DNA of 52,725 nucleotides from Clostridium tyrobutyricum DSM 2637 = ATCC 25755 = JCM 11008 (GTDB lineage Bacteria > Bacillota > Clostridia > Clostridiales > Clostridiaceae), in assembly GCF_000359585.1 (NCBI RefSeq), contig NZ_APMH01000030.1:1-52725 (forward strand), written 5' to 3'. Positions 1-9,141 of this stretch are shown piece by piece (the stretch's first letter is position 1; the number at the start of each line of letters is the position of its first letter). The translations under genes and the position numbers were made by a program. Under the pieces are notes generated by a model, which made no database searches, was not told where the DNA came from, and worked only from the letters and a program-made list of their open reading frames with translations.

Positions 1-24
1 TGGCAGGGTAGGTAGTTGCCAGGT
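1..24 (+). rRNA. rrf: 3' end of 5S rRNA (partial, cut by window edge)
   Basis: The first 24 bases match the conserved 3' end of Gram-positive 5S rRNA: a GGTAGGTAGTTGCCAGG-type segment that closes helix I. A strong intrinsic terminator follows nine bases later. In B. subtilis an rrn operon lies just upstream of csfB (gin), the same neighbour as here. Only the last bases are visible, so the call rests on this short motif, the terminator and synteny. Confidence 0.7.
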
Positions 25-32
25 AATTTTTT

Positions 33-66
33 AAACGCTAAACATTTATGTTTAGCGTTTTTTATA
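33..66 (+). terminator. Intrinsic terminator of the rRNA operon
   Basis: A perfect 12-bp stem (33-44 pairs with 49-60) with a TTTA loop is followed by a T-run on the plus strand. On the minus strand the hairpin is followed by A's, so it ends transcription coming from the left (5S rRNA), not from the sirtuin gene. Confidence 0.85.
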
Positions 67-74
67 CTTGATTA

Positions 75-797
75 TTAAATTGCACTTTTGAGAACTTTAC
101 CTATACTGTCATGTATTGCAATATTGGCTTTATAGTCGTATTGTGTAGAAGATTTGTTTATAAGTACAAGATATTTTCCTTTAAAATAGTCTACTAATCC
201 AGCTGCTGGATATACTACAAGTGATGTTCCCCCTACTATTAAAACATCTGCATTTTTGATATATTGAATGGCACTGTTTAATATGTCCATGTCAAGCCCT
301 TCTTCATACAGAACCACATCAGGCTTTACTAGCCCTCCACAATCATCACATTTGGGTATACTACTATTATTTAGTACATAGTCTAAATCAAAAAATTTTC
401 CACACTTGGTGCAGTGATTTCTATGAATTGATCCGTGAAGTTCCAGTACATTTTTTGAACCAGCCATTTGATGTAAACCATCTATATTTTGAGTCACAAT
501 AGCTTTTAGTTTACCACGTTTTTCAAGTTCGGCCAAAGCATAATGTGCATTATTAGGTTTTGCATTTTTGTATACCATTTTAGCTCTGTAAAAATCAAAA
601 AAATCCTCTGGATGAGATTTGAAGAAACTATGGCTTAACATAACTTCAGGAGGATAGGAAAAATTATTTTTAGTTTTATATAATCCTGCTTCAGATCTGA
701 AATCAGGTATATTAGATTCTGTAGAAACTCCAGCCCCCCCAAAAAATACGATATTATCACTTGAGTCTATAGCAGATTTTAGTTTTTCATAACTCAT
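75..797 (-). CDS. cobB: Sir2-family NAD-dependent protein deacetylase (sirtuin)
   Basis: This NAD+-dependent lysine deacylase (240 aa) removes acyl groups from proteins, giving O-acyl-ADP-ribose and nicotinamide. Visible are the NAD-binding GGAGVST (20-26) and PDFR (31-34), TQNIDGLH (102-109), the catalytic His121 in ELHGS, and a zinc knuckle of Cys129, Cys132, Cys150 and Cys153. The length is typical of class U/III bacterial sirtuins. The start is the ATG at 797, eight bases after AGAGG; a longer GTG start at 806 would overlap the ribosome site. It is the last gene of a minus-strand run with the LD-carboxypeptidase and corA. Its targets cannot be read from the sequence. Confidence 0.93.
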   Translation of the reverse strand: MSYEKLKSAIDSSDNIVFFGGAGVSTESNIPDFRSEAGLYKTKNNFSYPPEVMLSHSFFKSHPEDFFDFYRAKMVYKNAKPNNAHYALAELEKRGKLKAIVTQNIDGLHQMAGSKNVLELHGSIHRNHCTKCGKFFDLDYVLNNSSIPKCDDCGGLVKPDVVLYEEGLDMDILNSAIQYIKNADVLIVGGTSLVVYPAAGLVDYFKGKYLVLINKSSTQYDYKANIAIHDSIGKVLKSAI

Positions 798-850
798 GTT
801 GTTCACCTCTTAGTCAATATTATATCATAAGTGTATTTATTTTATAGATA

Positions 851-1786
851 TTACTTTACAACTGGTTCAAGTACATGAATTGTTTGATTAACACAATCCA
901 TTTTTACATTAGCACCAATTGGAAGAGTTAATCTTGGATAAGAATGTCCACATTGAAAATTAACTATAGTAGGTTTATTAAAACTTAGAATTCTGTCTTC
1001 TAACACTTCATCTAATGTTAGACTGCGATTGTAATTTGGAAGTGTGCAATTGTGAAATTGTCCTAATATTATACCGTTGCATGCTTTAATTTTTCCACTG
1101 AGAATAAGTTGAGTCATCATTCTGTCAATTTTATAAGGATCTTCACTTATATCCTCTATGAATAATATCTTGTTTCTAGTATCAATTTCATAAGGTGTAC
1201 CAATAGTACTTGATAGGAGAGAAAGATTTCCACCAACCAAAATTCCATTAGCTGAAGGTTCGTTGAAGTAATTAGAATTTATAAAATAATTACAAGATTT
1301 TTCTTCAGGGTTCTTTATAGTGAAAGGTTTGTATCCATAAGTTAAGACATTTAAAAAACTTTCCAAAGTTATTTTGTCTTGAAAGTTTGAATTACACATA
1401 GGGGAATGGAAAGTTATAATACCGCATTTCTGATATATGTTATTTATTAATGTAGTTATATCACTAAAACCAGCAAATATTTTTGGATTATTTTTTATAA
1501 TATTAAAATCTATAAGAGGAAGGATTCTCATAGTTCCATAACCACCTCTTACACACAATATCATATCAACAGTAGTATCCAAAAACATATCCATGAGGTC
1601 TTGAGCCCTATCTTCATCTTTTCCAGCTAAATATCCCCATTTATCATATATATGTTTTCCCCCTTTTACATTAAATCCCAATTTCTTTAGGAATTCTACA
1701 CTTTCTTGAATATCTTCATATTTTAGAGGACCCGCAGGAGATACAAGCCCTATAGTACTATTTTTTACAAGTCTGTTACCTAACAA
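851..1786 (-). CDS. LD-carboxypeptidase (peptidase family S66)
   Basis: Family S66 serine peptidases trim the terminal D-Ala from muramoyl tetrapeptides during peptidoglycan recycling; the MccF branch hydrolyses microcin C-type conjugates. The expected Ser-Glu-His triad is visible: Ser in GFSDITTL, Glu in the FIEDISEDPY segment and His in CGHSYPR. The N-terminal TIGLVSPAGP and RGGYGTMR segments are also typical. The longest frame begins at a GTG (1795) that touches the AAGGAT ribosome site; the TTG at 1786 has normal spacing and is preferred. There is no signal peptide, so it is probably cytoplasmic. It lies about 13 bases after corA and 50 bases before the sirtuin gene, so the three are probably cotranscribed. 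Confidence 0.85.
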   Translation of the reverse strand: MLGNRLVKNSTIGLVSPAGPLKYEDIQESVEFLKKLGFNVKGGKHIYDKWGYLAGKDEDRAQDLMDMFLDTTVDMILCVRGGYGTMRILPLIDFNIIKNNPKIFAGFSDITTLINNIYQKCGIITFHSPMCNSNFQDKITLESFLNVLTYGYKPFTIKNPEEKSCNYFINSNYFNEPSANGILVGGNLSLLSSTIGTPYEIDTRNKILFIEDISEDPYKIDRMMTQLILSGKIKACNGIILGQFHNCTLPNYNRSLTLDEVLEDRILSFNKPTIVNFQCGHSYPRLTLPIGANVKMDCVNQTIHVLEPVVK

Positions 1787-1799
1787 AATTATCACATCC

Positions 1800-2741
1800 T
1801 TAAAATAAATCTTTTTTCTTTAAGAAAATTACACATGCTATACATATTAAAGCTGTAACACCATATATATACCAAAAACCATGAGGATTTTTATATAGTG
1901 GAATACCCATAAGATTCATACCAAAAGAACCGAATATTATATTAGGTATTGCCATAACTATTGTTATTGAAGCGAGAAGTTTCATTACAATATTTAGATT
2001 ATTTGATATAAGTGAACCAAAGGCATCCATAGTTCCATTTAGTATATTACTGTATATATTAGTCATCTCTATAGCCTGTTTGTTTTCAATTATAACATCT
2101 TCGAGTATATCCTGATCTTCTGGATACTTCTTTAATAATTCTAATTTTAACATCTTTTCAAGAGTTATTTCATTAGCTTTTAATGAAGTAGAAAAATAGA
2201 CTAATGATTTCTCCAGAGACAGAAGTTGAATAAATTCCTTATTTCTCATCGACTTATGAAGTTTTTGTTCTATGAGGACACTTTTTTTATCTATCTGTCG
2301 CAAATATAAAAGGTAATATACTGATATTCTATAAAGAATTTGTAAAATGAACCTTGAGCGTTTAAATGTATAAAAAGATTTAATTTTATTATTTATAAAG
2401 TCAGTTAATATTTTACTGTTCTTTAAACATATAGTTATTATAGTGGATTCTGTATGGATTATAGCCAAAGGATAGGAATCATACGTTAATGAATTATCTT
2501 CCATTTCGGTAAAAGGTATATCCACTATAACCAATAAATTGTTATCCTCTATATCTATACGAGAGGTTTCTTCTTCATCTAGAGCTGATTTTAGAAATTC
2601 CATAGGTACTTCGGATTCGCTTGATACAATTTGTAATTCTTCTTCAGAAGGAGCAACAATATTTATCCAGCAACCATGCTGAATAGTGTCAAGTGCTTCA
2701 AGAGTCCGCGATTGATCTATAGTTTTATATATTGAAATCAT
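1800..2741 (-). CDS. corA: CorA-family divalent metal (Mg2+) transporter
   Basis: The protein (313 aa) has a soluble N-terminal regulatory domain, a long helical neck and two C-terminal membrane helices. The signature GMN sits at the end of the first helix (FGSFGMNLMGIPL), followed by a hydrophobic second helix and a KKK tail. This is the architecture of pentameric CorA channels for Mg2+, Co2+ or Ni2+. The start is ATG after AGGAGG. It is the first gene of the leftward corA - LD-carboxypeptidase - sirtuin run and diverges from gin. Substrate cannot be decided from the sequence. Confidence 0.88.
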   Translation of the reverse strand: MISIYKTIDQSRTLEALDTIQHGCWINIVAPSEEELQIVSSESEVPMEFLKSALDEEETSRIDIEDNNLLVIVDIPFTEMEDNSLTYDSYPLAIIHTESTIITICLKNSKILTDFINNKIKSFYTFKRSRFILQILYRISVYYLLYLRQIDKKSVLIEQKLHKSMRNKEFIQLLSLEKSLVYFSTSLKANEITLEKMLKLELLKKYPEDQDILEDVIIENKQAIEMTNIYSNILNGTMDAFGSLISNNLNIVMKLLASITIVMAIPNIIFGSFGMNLMGIPLYKNPHGFWYIYGVTALICIACVIFLKKKDLF

Positions 2742-3081
2742 TTAATTTCCTCCTATGTAAGTAATGTAATACATCTTATTATTAGGAATGATGTTGAAAG
2801 TGATTAAAATACTATTTTATAAATAAAAAATATCCTATTATATTATAGCTTATATAATAAACTTTTGAATATGTGATAAAAATAATTATTTATTATAATA
2901 AATTTATTTTAAAATATGAATATACTATTAATGGAGATAAATTTACAAATATATATAGAAAATGAAAACTAACCCCGTGGATTAAATATTATTACACTAA
3001 ATAAAAAAATATAATAAACTTGAATATTATTTGTTTTGAAGTCAATAATTTTAATAAGATATTTTAATTGGGGGAATTTTT
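2742..3081. other. AT-rich divergent intergenic region
   Basis: This 340-bp stretch separates divergent corA and gin. It must hold both promoters, but no clear -35/-10 pair, riboswitch or ORF was recognised. Base composition is extremely AT-rich, with one GC island (ACCCCGTGG) near 2971. In B. subtilis csfB (gin) is read by sigma-F; no convincing sigma-F site was found by eye here. Confidence 0.5.
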
Positions 3082-3294
3082 GTGAATAAAAAACGTTGTA
3101 TTATATGCGGCAGACCTTTAAATGATGGTATAATTATAGATAATAGAGGTATATGTAAATCATGTGAAGAAAGATTAATTAATGTTAAACATGATACCGA
3201 CTTTTATAAATATTATAAAACATGTATAAAGAGATTTATAGTGCCTTTAATTATAAGAGAAGAGGAATGGAATTGTCAGAATTACCACTTTTAG
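3082..3294 (+). CDS. gin: Sigma-G inhibitor Gin (CsfB)
   Basis: This 70-aa zinc-finger protein has CIIC near the N terminus and CKSC about 20 residues on, then an acidic/aromatic DTDFYKYYKTCIKRF segment, the pattern of Gin/CsfB. In B. subtilis Gin binds sigma-G (and sigma-E) to stop premature activity during sporulation. Position supports this: csfB lies upstream of yaaO and tmk in B. subtilis, as here. The start is GTG after GGGGGA. The 3' end overlaps the next gene by about 20-28 bases, suggesting translational coupling. The last residues, encoded in the overlap, are unlike Bacillus Gin. Confidence 0.75.
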   Translation: MNKKRCIICGRPLNDGIIIDNRGICKSCEERLINVKHDTDFYKYYKTCIKRFIVPLIIREEEWNCQNYHF

Positions 3295-4700
3295 AAGGTG
3301 TACTGGATTATATCAAGGAAAACAATATATCATTTTGTATGCCCGGTCATAAAAATGGCAAAGGGTTTTTCAATACTTCCATAGGAAGGGAATTTTTGAA
3401 AAATATAACTAAATTTGATGTTACAGAGGTAGATGGAGTAGATAATCTACATGATCAGAGTGGAATAATTTTAGAGGCAAGCAAAAAACTTTCTGAACTT
3501 TATTGTAGTGAAAAGTCATATTTCTTAGTTAATGGAAGCACTTCAGGTAATATGATTATGATATTCTCCAGTTTAAATGAAGGTGATAAAGTAATAGTTG
3601 AAAGAAATTGTCATAGATCTATTTTAAATGCCTTGATTATGAGAAAAGCTGTTCCTATATATGTACAAAATGTTGTGGATACTAAAATAAATGCTCCTGG
3701 AGCTTTGGATTTGGAGCATTTTTTAAAAACTATACAGGCAAATAAGGATGCAAAAGCTGTAATTATTACCTATCCTAATTACTATGGAATATGTACCAAT
3801 TTAAGATATGTAATAGATATATCCAGAAAGTATAATATGAAAGTACTAGTAGATTCAGCTCATGGTGCACATTTTGGGATATGTAATGAGTTACCTGAAA
3901 ATGCAGTAAAATTAGGCGCAGATATGGTGGTTATGAGCGCTCATAAGACATTACCAAGTTTTACTCAGACAGCATATCTTCATGTGAATAATAACTGTGA
4001 TATTAACAAAGTAAATTTTTATTTTAATGTATTTATAAGTACAAGCCCCTCATATCTTGCACTTTGCTCTATGGATTATGCAAGATTTTATCTTGCTACA
4101 TATGGTAAAGATAAGTATAAAAAACTTATCTGTGAGCTTGATTATTACAAAAATAAAATAAATACAATAGATGGAATGAGGGTGTTAGATAAGCGGTATA
4201 TTGATAATTTAGATTTTGCATGGGATATAGATTCAACAAGATATGTAATAAATTTAGATAAATATTATAGTGCACATCTATTGTTGAAATATCTGAGGAA
4301 AAATAAGATACAGTGTGAAATGAGTGATAGTTCCAATGTTGTATTAATTTTTTCTCCATTTAACAATAGAAGTGAATTTGAAAAATTATATCAAGTTTTA
4401 AATACTTGTAAATTGGAGAATTTGAGAACTGATAGTATAAAGATTACAAATTATGAAATACCTAAAATGAAACTGCTGCCTTATGAAGTTATTTTTAGGA
4501 AAAAGGAATTTATGGATTTAAATTATTCATTAGGAAGAATTTGTGGTGACAGTGTGATACCATATCCACCAGGAATACCTATAATATGTGCAGGAGAGAT
4601 TATAGATTTAAATGTTTTAGAAACTATAAAATATTATAAACATAATAATATAGATTTAATAGGAATAAGTAAAAATTATATACAAGTAATATCAGATTAA
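3267..4700 (+). CDS. Orn/Lys/Arg decarboxylase family PLP enzyme (YaaO-like)
   Basis: This fold-type I PLP-dependent decarboxylase is of the short (~480 aa) Gram-positive YaaO/SpeA type. The N terminus has CMPGHKNG and a TEVDGVDNLHD segment. Further in are NGSTSGN (phosphate binding), DSAHGAHFG with the PLP-pairing Asp, and SAHKTLPSFTQTAYL with the PLP Schiff-base lysine. It probably makes a polyamine precursor (cadaverine, putrescine or agmatine); the substrate is not readable. Start choice: the frame extends upstream to 3222, but the AGAGG at 3261-3265 favours ATG 3267 or, with better spacing, TTG 3273. The gene overlaps gin and precedes tmk by 16 bases. Confidence 0.88.
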   Translation: MELSELPLLEGVLDYIKENNISFCMPGHKNGKGFFNTSIGREFLKNITKFDVTEVDGVDNLHDQSGIILEASKKLSELYCSEKSYFLVNGSTSGNMIMIFSSLNEGDKVIVERNCHRSILNALIMRKAVPIYVQNVVDTKINAPGALDLEHFLKTIQANKDAKAVIITYPNYYGICTNLRYVIDISRKYNMKVLVDSAHGAHFGICNELPENAVKLGADMVVMSAHKTLPSFTQTAYLHVNNNCDINKVNFYFNVFISTSPSYLALCSMDYARFYLATYGKDKYKKLICELDYYKNKINTIDGMRVLDKRYIDNLDFAWDIDSTRYVINLDKYYSAHLLLKYLRKNKIQCEMSDSSNVVLIFSPFNNRSEFEKLYQVLNTCKLENLRTDSIKITNYEIPKMKLLPYEVIFRKKEFMDLNYSLGRICGDSVIPYPPGIPIICAGEIIDLNVLETIKYYKHNNIDLIGISKNYIQVISD

Positions 4701-4716
4701 AGCTGGGAGGACAAAT

Positions 4717-5403
4717 ATGAGAGGAAAGTTAATAGTCATAGAAAGTGGTTCTGATGGAAGTGGTAAGGCTACTCAATCCCAAAAATTATTTAATAGACTA
4801 TATGATGAAAATTATAAAGTTAGAAAAATTGAATTTCCTAATTATAAAAGTAATTCATCGGCGCTTGTTAAGATGTATTTAAATGGAGAGTTTGGTAGTA
4901 ATCCGGAAGATGTAAATGCTTATGCTGCATCTACTTTTTATGCAGTAGATAGATTTGCATCATACAAAACTGAATGGGAGGAATTTTACAAAGCTGGAGA
5001 TATTATTATAGCAGATAGATATACTACTTCAAATATGGTTCATCAGGCTTCTAAAATAAATGATGAGAAAAAAAGAGATGAATTTTTAGAGTGGATAAGC
5101 AATCTTGAGTATAATTTATATAAACTTCCAAAACCTGATTGTGTTATTTTTTTAGATATGCCTCCACAGTATAGTAATAAACTTATAGAAAATAGAATTA
5201 ACAAGTTTACTGGAAATGAAAAAAAGGATATACATGAAAAAAATTATGAGTACTTAAAGAGATGTTATAATAACTCACTTTATATAGCCAATAGGGGAAA
5301 TTGGAATAAAATAAAATGTATAGAAGACAATAAAATTAAAACCGTAGATGAAATACATGATATTATATATTCAATAGTAAAAAAAGAAGTAATTTCAGTA
5401 TAA
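4717..5403 (+). CDS. tmk: Thymidylate kinase (divergent clostridial type)
   Basis: Thymidylate kinase phosphorylates dTMP to dTDP. The 228-aa protein has a P-loop GSDGSGKATQ (residues 11-20), a nucleoside-binding YAVDRF segment, ADRYTTSNM (DRY-type motif) and a LID-like region with NRINKF. The residue after the P-loop lysine is Ala, where Ser or Thr is usual, so the enzyme belongs to a divergent group. Synteny (yaaO - tmk - yaaQ - holB) supports the name. The start ATG follows GGGAGG. Its neighbours are replication and c-di-AMP genes. Confidence 0.82.
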   Translation: MRGKLIVIESGSDGSGKATQSQKLFNRLYDENYKVRKIEFPNYKSNSSALVKMYLNGEFGSNPEDVNAYAASTFYAVDRFASYKTEWEEFYKAGDIIIADRYTTSNMVHQASKINDEKKRDEFLEWISNLEYNLYKLPKPDCVIFLDMPPQYSNKLIENRINKFTGNEKKDIHEKNYEYLKRCYNNSLYIANRGNWNKIKCIEDNKIKTVDEIHDIIYSIVKKEVISV

Positions 5404-5469
5404 ATTATGATAAAATCAAATTAGATAATTATGTATAATTTCAAAAAATTCAGCATATTAGATGGCTGA

Positions 5470-5835
<366 letters not shown>

Positions 5836-5851
5836 TGGGAGGAATCTTTGA

Positions 5852-6796
5852 TTGAATTTCGATGAAATAATAGGACATTATAAAATAAAAGATCAAATAG
5901 TTAAATCAATAAAATTAAAAGATTTTTCTCATGCTCATATTATTGTAGGAGAGGATGGAATAGGCAAAAGTATTATTGCCCGGGAAACAGCTGCTCTTAT
6001 ACTCGGCAAAAGTAGTGATACCCAATGTGTAGATATTGTTGAATGTAGGATAAATGGCAATAAGAAGTCTATTGGTATAGATGAGATTAAGGGAATAATA
6101 GAAGAAGTTAATAAGAAACCTTATGAAGGGGATAAAAAGGTAATTATAATTTATAATGCGGATAAAATTACTGAAGTAGCACAAAATGCTCTTTTAAAAA
6201 CTATAGAAGAACCACCAAACGGGATATATTTAATTTTATTATGCGAAAAATTAGATAGTATTTTAGATACCATTCAATCAAGATGTGAGACATATAAATT
6301 GAACAGATTGAAAGATGAAGATATAGTAATATTTTTAAATAGGAACTTCCCTAATTTACCTGAAGAAGAACGAAAATCAGTTATAGCTTTTAGTGATGGA
6401 ATACCGGGAAGAGCTGAAAGATTTGTAGAAGATTCTTCACTCCATGAGATAAGGGATGTAACTGCACAAGTTTTATTGGAATTACAGGCAGAAGGTATAG
6501 AATTTATATCGAAATACTCTTTATTTCTATTTAAACATAAAGATGAATGGCAGGAGATACTTACATGTATATTGTCTTATATAAGAGATGCTCTCATATA
6601 TAAAGAAACTGGAAATAAGAATTTTCTTATAAATAGTGATAAGTTCAATGATATAAAGAATATGTGCGAAATATTCTCATTTAATAAGTTAAATGGTATC
6701 ATTAATATTATAAAAAGAACAAGGATGAAGCTAGAGGATAATGTAAGCCCAAGTCTGGTTTTTGACTCTATGTTGGTAAACATGCAGGAGGTGTGA
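5852..6796 (+). CDS. holB: DNA polymerase III delta' subunit
   Basis: The clamp-loader delta' subunit (314 aa) is an AAA+ protein that, with delta and tau/gamma, opens the beta clamp. Visible are a P-loop-like GEDGIGKS (residues 29-36), NADKITEVAQNALLKTIEEPP (Walker-B/sensor region) and the SRC motif in IQSRCETY, whose Arg acts as arginine finger. The four-cysteine zinc module of many bacterial clamp-loader subunits is not evident. Start is TTG, eight bases after GGGAGGA. Order darA - holB - ricT matches B. subtilis. Confidence 0.9.
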   Translation: MNFDEIIGHYKIKDQIVKSIKLKDFSHAHIIVGEDGIGKSIIARETAALILGKSSDTQCVDIVECRINGNKKSIGIDEIKGIIEEVNKKPYEGDKKVIIIYNADKITEVAQNALLKTIEEPPNGIYLILLCEKLDSILDTIQSRCETYKLNRLKDEDIVIFLNRNFPNLPEEERKSVIAFSDGIPGRAERFVEDSSLHEIRDVTAQVLLELQAEGIEFISKYSLFLFKHKDEWQEILTCILSYIRDALIYKETGNKNFLINSDKFNDIKNMCEIFSFNKLNGIINIIKRTRMKLEDNVSPSLVFDSMLVNMQEV

Positions 6797-6797
6797 T

Positions 6798-7712
6798 ATG
6801 GTAACAGTTATAGGAGTGCGTTTTAAGAAAGCTGGTAAAATATATTATTTTTCACCAGGTGATTTAGATATAAAAAAAGATACTTATGTTATAGTGGAGA
6901 CAGCCAGGGGTATAGAATTTGGAGAATGTGTTGTAGAACCCAAACAGATAGAAGAAGATGATATTGTATCTCCATTAAAAAACGTATTGAGAATTGCCTC
7001 GGAGGAAGATATAAAAAAACATAATGAAAATAAAGCTAAGGAAAAAGAAGCTTTTTCTATATGCATAGATAAAATAGAGCAGCATGATTTAAAAATGAAA
7101 CTTATAGATGTAGAGTATACTTTTGACAATAATAAGGTGATTTTTTATTTTACTGCAGATGGAAGAGTTGATTTTAGAGAACTTGTAAAAGATCTTGCAT
7201 CTATATTTAGAACAAGAATAGAGCTCAGGCAAATAGGAGTTAGAGATGAAGCTAAGATGATAGGAGGTCTGGGCCCTTGTGGAAGGGCTATGTGTTGTTC
7301 TACATTTTTAGGAGATTTTGCACCTGTATCAATAAAGATGGCCAAGGAACAAAATCTATCACTTAACCCTACAAAAATTTCAGGTATATGTGGCAGACTT
7401 ATGTGTTGCTTAAATTATGAACAAAATACTTATGAAGATATAAGAAGAATACTTCCTAAAGTCCAATCCATTGTGGATACACCTTATGGAAAAGGCGAAG
7501 TTTTAAGCAATTCTGTAGTGGAAGAAAGCATTAAGGTAAAGATAAAAAGCAAAGATGGAGAGGACATGATAGAAAAAGTTTCAATTAAGGATGTAAAGCT
7601 TATTTCAGGTAGTTATGAAGGCAATATTAATGAAGATGAAATTAACAAAAAAGATGTTGAAATTAATGACATACAAGATAAAGATTCAGTAGATAAGCTA
7701 TTTAAAGAATAA
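6798..7712 (+). CDS. ricT: RicT/YaaT, PSP1-domain regulatory Fe-S protein
   Basis: This PSP1-domain protein (304 aa) corresponds to B. subtilis YaaT/RicT. With YlbF and YmcA that protein forms an Fe-S complex promoting RNase Y-dependent RNA maturation and the sporulation and competence decisions. The cysteine-rich blocks CGRAMCC and CGRLMCC expected for cluster binding are present (around residues 160 and 197). The C terminus (after about 260) is acidic and low-complexity. It starts one base after the holB stop, behind GGAGG, so it is cotranscribed. Confidence 0.92.
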   Translation: MVTVIGVRFKKAGKIYYFSPGDLDIKKDTYVIVETARGIEFGECVVEPKQIEEDDIVSPLKNVLRIASEEDIKKHNENKAKEKEAFSICIDKIEQHDLKMKLIDVEYTFDNNKVIFYFTADGRVDFRELVKDLASIFRTRIELRQIGVRDEAKMIGGLGPCGRAMCCSTFLGDFAPVSIKMAKEQNLSLNPTKISGICGRLMCCLNYEQNTYEDIRRILPKVQSIVDTPYGKGEVLSNSVVEESIKVKIKSKDGEDMIEKVSIKDVKLISGSYEGNINEDEINKKDVEINDIQDKDSVDKLFKE

Positions 7713-7729
7713 TAGGAGGATAGTCCTGT

Positions 7730-7933
7730 ATGGAGTCAATATTTAAAATTTCAAATATGAACACAGTAGAAGATATAAATAATATAAGAAAATCTATTTC
7801 AAACAATGAAGGGGTAGTGGCTTGTCAGATAAATTCTGACAAGAAGGAATTAAGTGTAGTATATGATAATTACTTTATAAACAAGGATCTATTTATTCAA
7901 ATACTTGAAGATTTGGGATATACATTGTTATAA
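7730..7933 (+). CDS. Small HMA-like domain protein lacking the metal-binding CxxC
   Basis: This 67-aa protein has the length and beta-alpha-beta-beta-alpha-beta pattern of heavy-metal-associated (CopZ-like) domains: a FKISNMNTVEDINNIRKSI start and a DLFIQILEDLGY end. The CxxC that binds copper is absent; there is only one Cys. A clear GGAGG lies upstream. It directly follows ricT, in the slot where B. subtilis has yabA, but shows no similarity to YabA by eye. The function is unknown; fold assignment is inference from pattern only. Confidence 0.6.
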   Translation: MESIFKISNMNTVEDINNIRKSISNNEGVVACQINSDKKELSVVYDNYFINKDLFIQILEDLGYTLL

Positions 7934-8020
7934 ATTTACCTTTTAAAATTTATATAATTATGATAAAATATCATCGAAGGATGATTTAAAATAAATTTTT
8001 ATGAGGGAGGGGTTTTAGAT

Positions 8021-8194
8021 ATGGCATATAAAATTACTGATGCCTGTGTTAGCTGTGGAGCTTGTGCTTCAGAGTGCCCAGTTGAGGCAATAAGTCAGGG
8101 AGATGCTCAGTTTGTTATAGATGAGAATACTTGTATTGATTGTGGAAATTGTGCTAATGTCTGTCCAGTAGGAGCACCAGTTCAACAAGACTAG
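8021..8194 (+). CDS. fdx: Clostridial 2[4Fe-4S] ferredoxin
   Basis: This 57-aa protein carries two CxxCxxCxxxCP motifs (CVSCGACASECP and CIDCGNCANVCP) and matches the classic clostridial ferredoxin pattern from MAYKI to APVQ. It is the low-potential electron carrier for pyruvate:ferredoxin oxidoreductase, hydrogenase and related enzymes. A strong GAGGGAGGGG precedes the ATG and an intrinsic terminator follows at once, so it can be a monocistronic, highly expressed gene. Confidence 0.96.
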   Translation: MAYKITDACVSCGACASECPVEAISQGDAQFVIDENTCIDCGNCANVCPVGAPVQQD

Positions 8195-8201
8195 TTAAAT
8201 C

Positions 8202-8232
8202 AAAAAGGTTGCCAAAACGGCAGCCTTTTTAA
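8202..8232 (+). terminator. Intrinsic terminator after ferredoxin
   Basis: A 12-bp stem (8202-8213 with 8219-8230, one G-T pair) ends in a T-run, eight bases after the ferredoxin stop. Confidence 0.88.
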
Positions 8233-8346
8233 TTTATAAAAAAGCATGCTAATTATTAAAGAGTATAAAAATTTACACGATTAATTAAATATATAGTTAT
8301 AACAAGTTTAACTTGAAGTAAAATCAATTAATTATGGAGGAAAAGA

Positions 8347-9141
8347 ATGGATATATCTGTTTTTATATTTTTAATTTTTGGACTATTATCGATAGTAGTT
8401 GGATATGTAATTGAAGGCGGACAAGCAGGAGCACTTATGGGACCTACAGCAGCTATGATAGTATTTGGTGGTACAATAGGAGCAGTAGGATTATCATTTC
8501 CCCCAGATATATTAAAAAGAATTCCAAAGATGATTAAGGTAATTATTAGCCCTAGAAAAAGTGATTTACCAGCTTTAATTTCATATTTTAAGGATGTATC
8601 ATTCAAGACTAGAAAAAATGGATTATTGAGTTTGGAGAGTGAAGTATCAAATGATCCTAATTTAGATCCATTTATAAAAAAAGGTCTGCAGCTTGTGGTT
8701 GATGGAGTAGATCCACAGGCCGTAAGAGATATATTGGAATTAGAACTTGAATCTACGTCTGAAAGACATACTCAGGGATCCAATGTATTTGAAAGTGCAG
8801 GAGGATATGGACCTACTATGGGTATTATAGGTACAGTTATGGGGCTAGTTCATGTTTTGGGAAATTTGGAAGATACATCTACATTAGGTTCTAAAATAGC
8901 TACTGCATTTTTAGCTACATTATATGGTATAGGATCTGCCAATCTTTTATGGTTGCCAATAGCTACTAGATTAAAACAGGCAGATGAAAAAGAATATAAA
9001 GAAAAAACACTTATAATTGAAGCAATACTTTACATCCAGGAAGGTATAAATCCAAATACTATAGCAGAGAAATTAAAGAGTTTCTTAAGTAATGATGAAT
9101 TGTTAAAATATCAACAAATGGATGGGAAGGCTGATGTATGA
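8347..9141 (+). CDS. motA: Flagellar motor stator protein MotA
   Basis: MotA (264 aa) is an inner-membrane stator subunit that with MotB couples ion flow to flagellar rotation. It has four hydrophobic segments: two near the N terminus (about 1-20 and 27-50) and two around 150-205. The conserved GPTMGIIGTVMGLVH and LLWLPIATRLK stretches carry the functional prolines; the cytoplasmic loop holds charged helices. The start follows GGAGG. It overlaps motB by four bases (ATGA). No other flagellar gene lies in the window. H+ versus Na+ use cannot be decided. Confidence 0.93.
   Translation: MDISVFIFLIFGLLSIVVGYVIEGGQAGALMGPTAAMIVFGGTIGAVGLSFPPDILKRIPKMIKVIISPRKSDLPALISYFKDVSFKTRKNGLLSLESEVSNDPNLDPFIKKGLQLVVDGVDPQAVRDILELELESTSERHTQGSNVFESAGGYGPTMGIIGTVMGLVHVLGNLEDTSTLGSKIATAFLATLYGIGSANLLWLPIATRLKQADEKEYKEKTLIIEAILYIQEGINPNTIAEKLKSFLSNDELLKYQQMDGKADV

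Noticed and set aside
8257-8281. Sigma-D-type motility promoter before motA (TAAA, 15 bases, CACGAT)
   Set aside because: Only the CGAT core of the -10 matches; too weak in AT-rich DNA to list as a feature.
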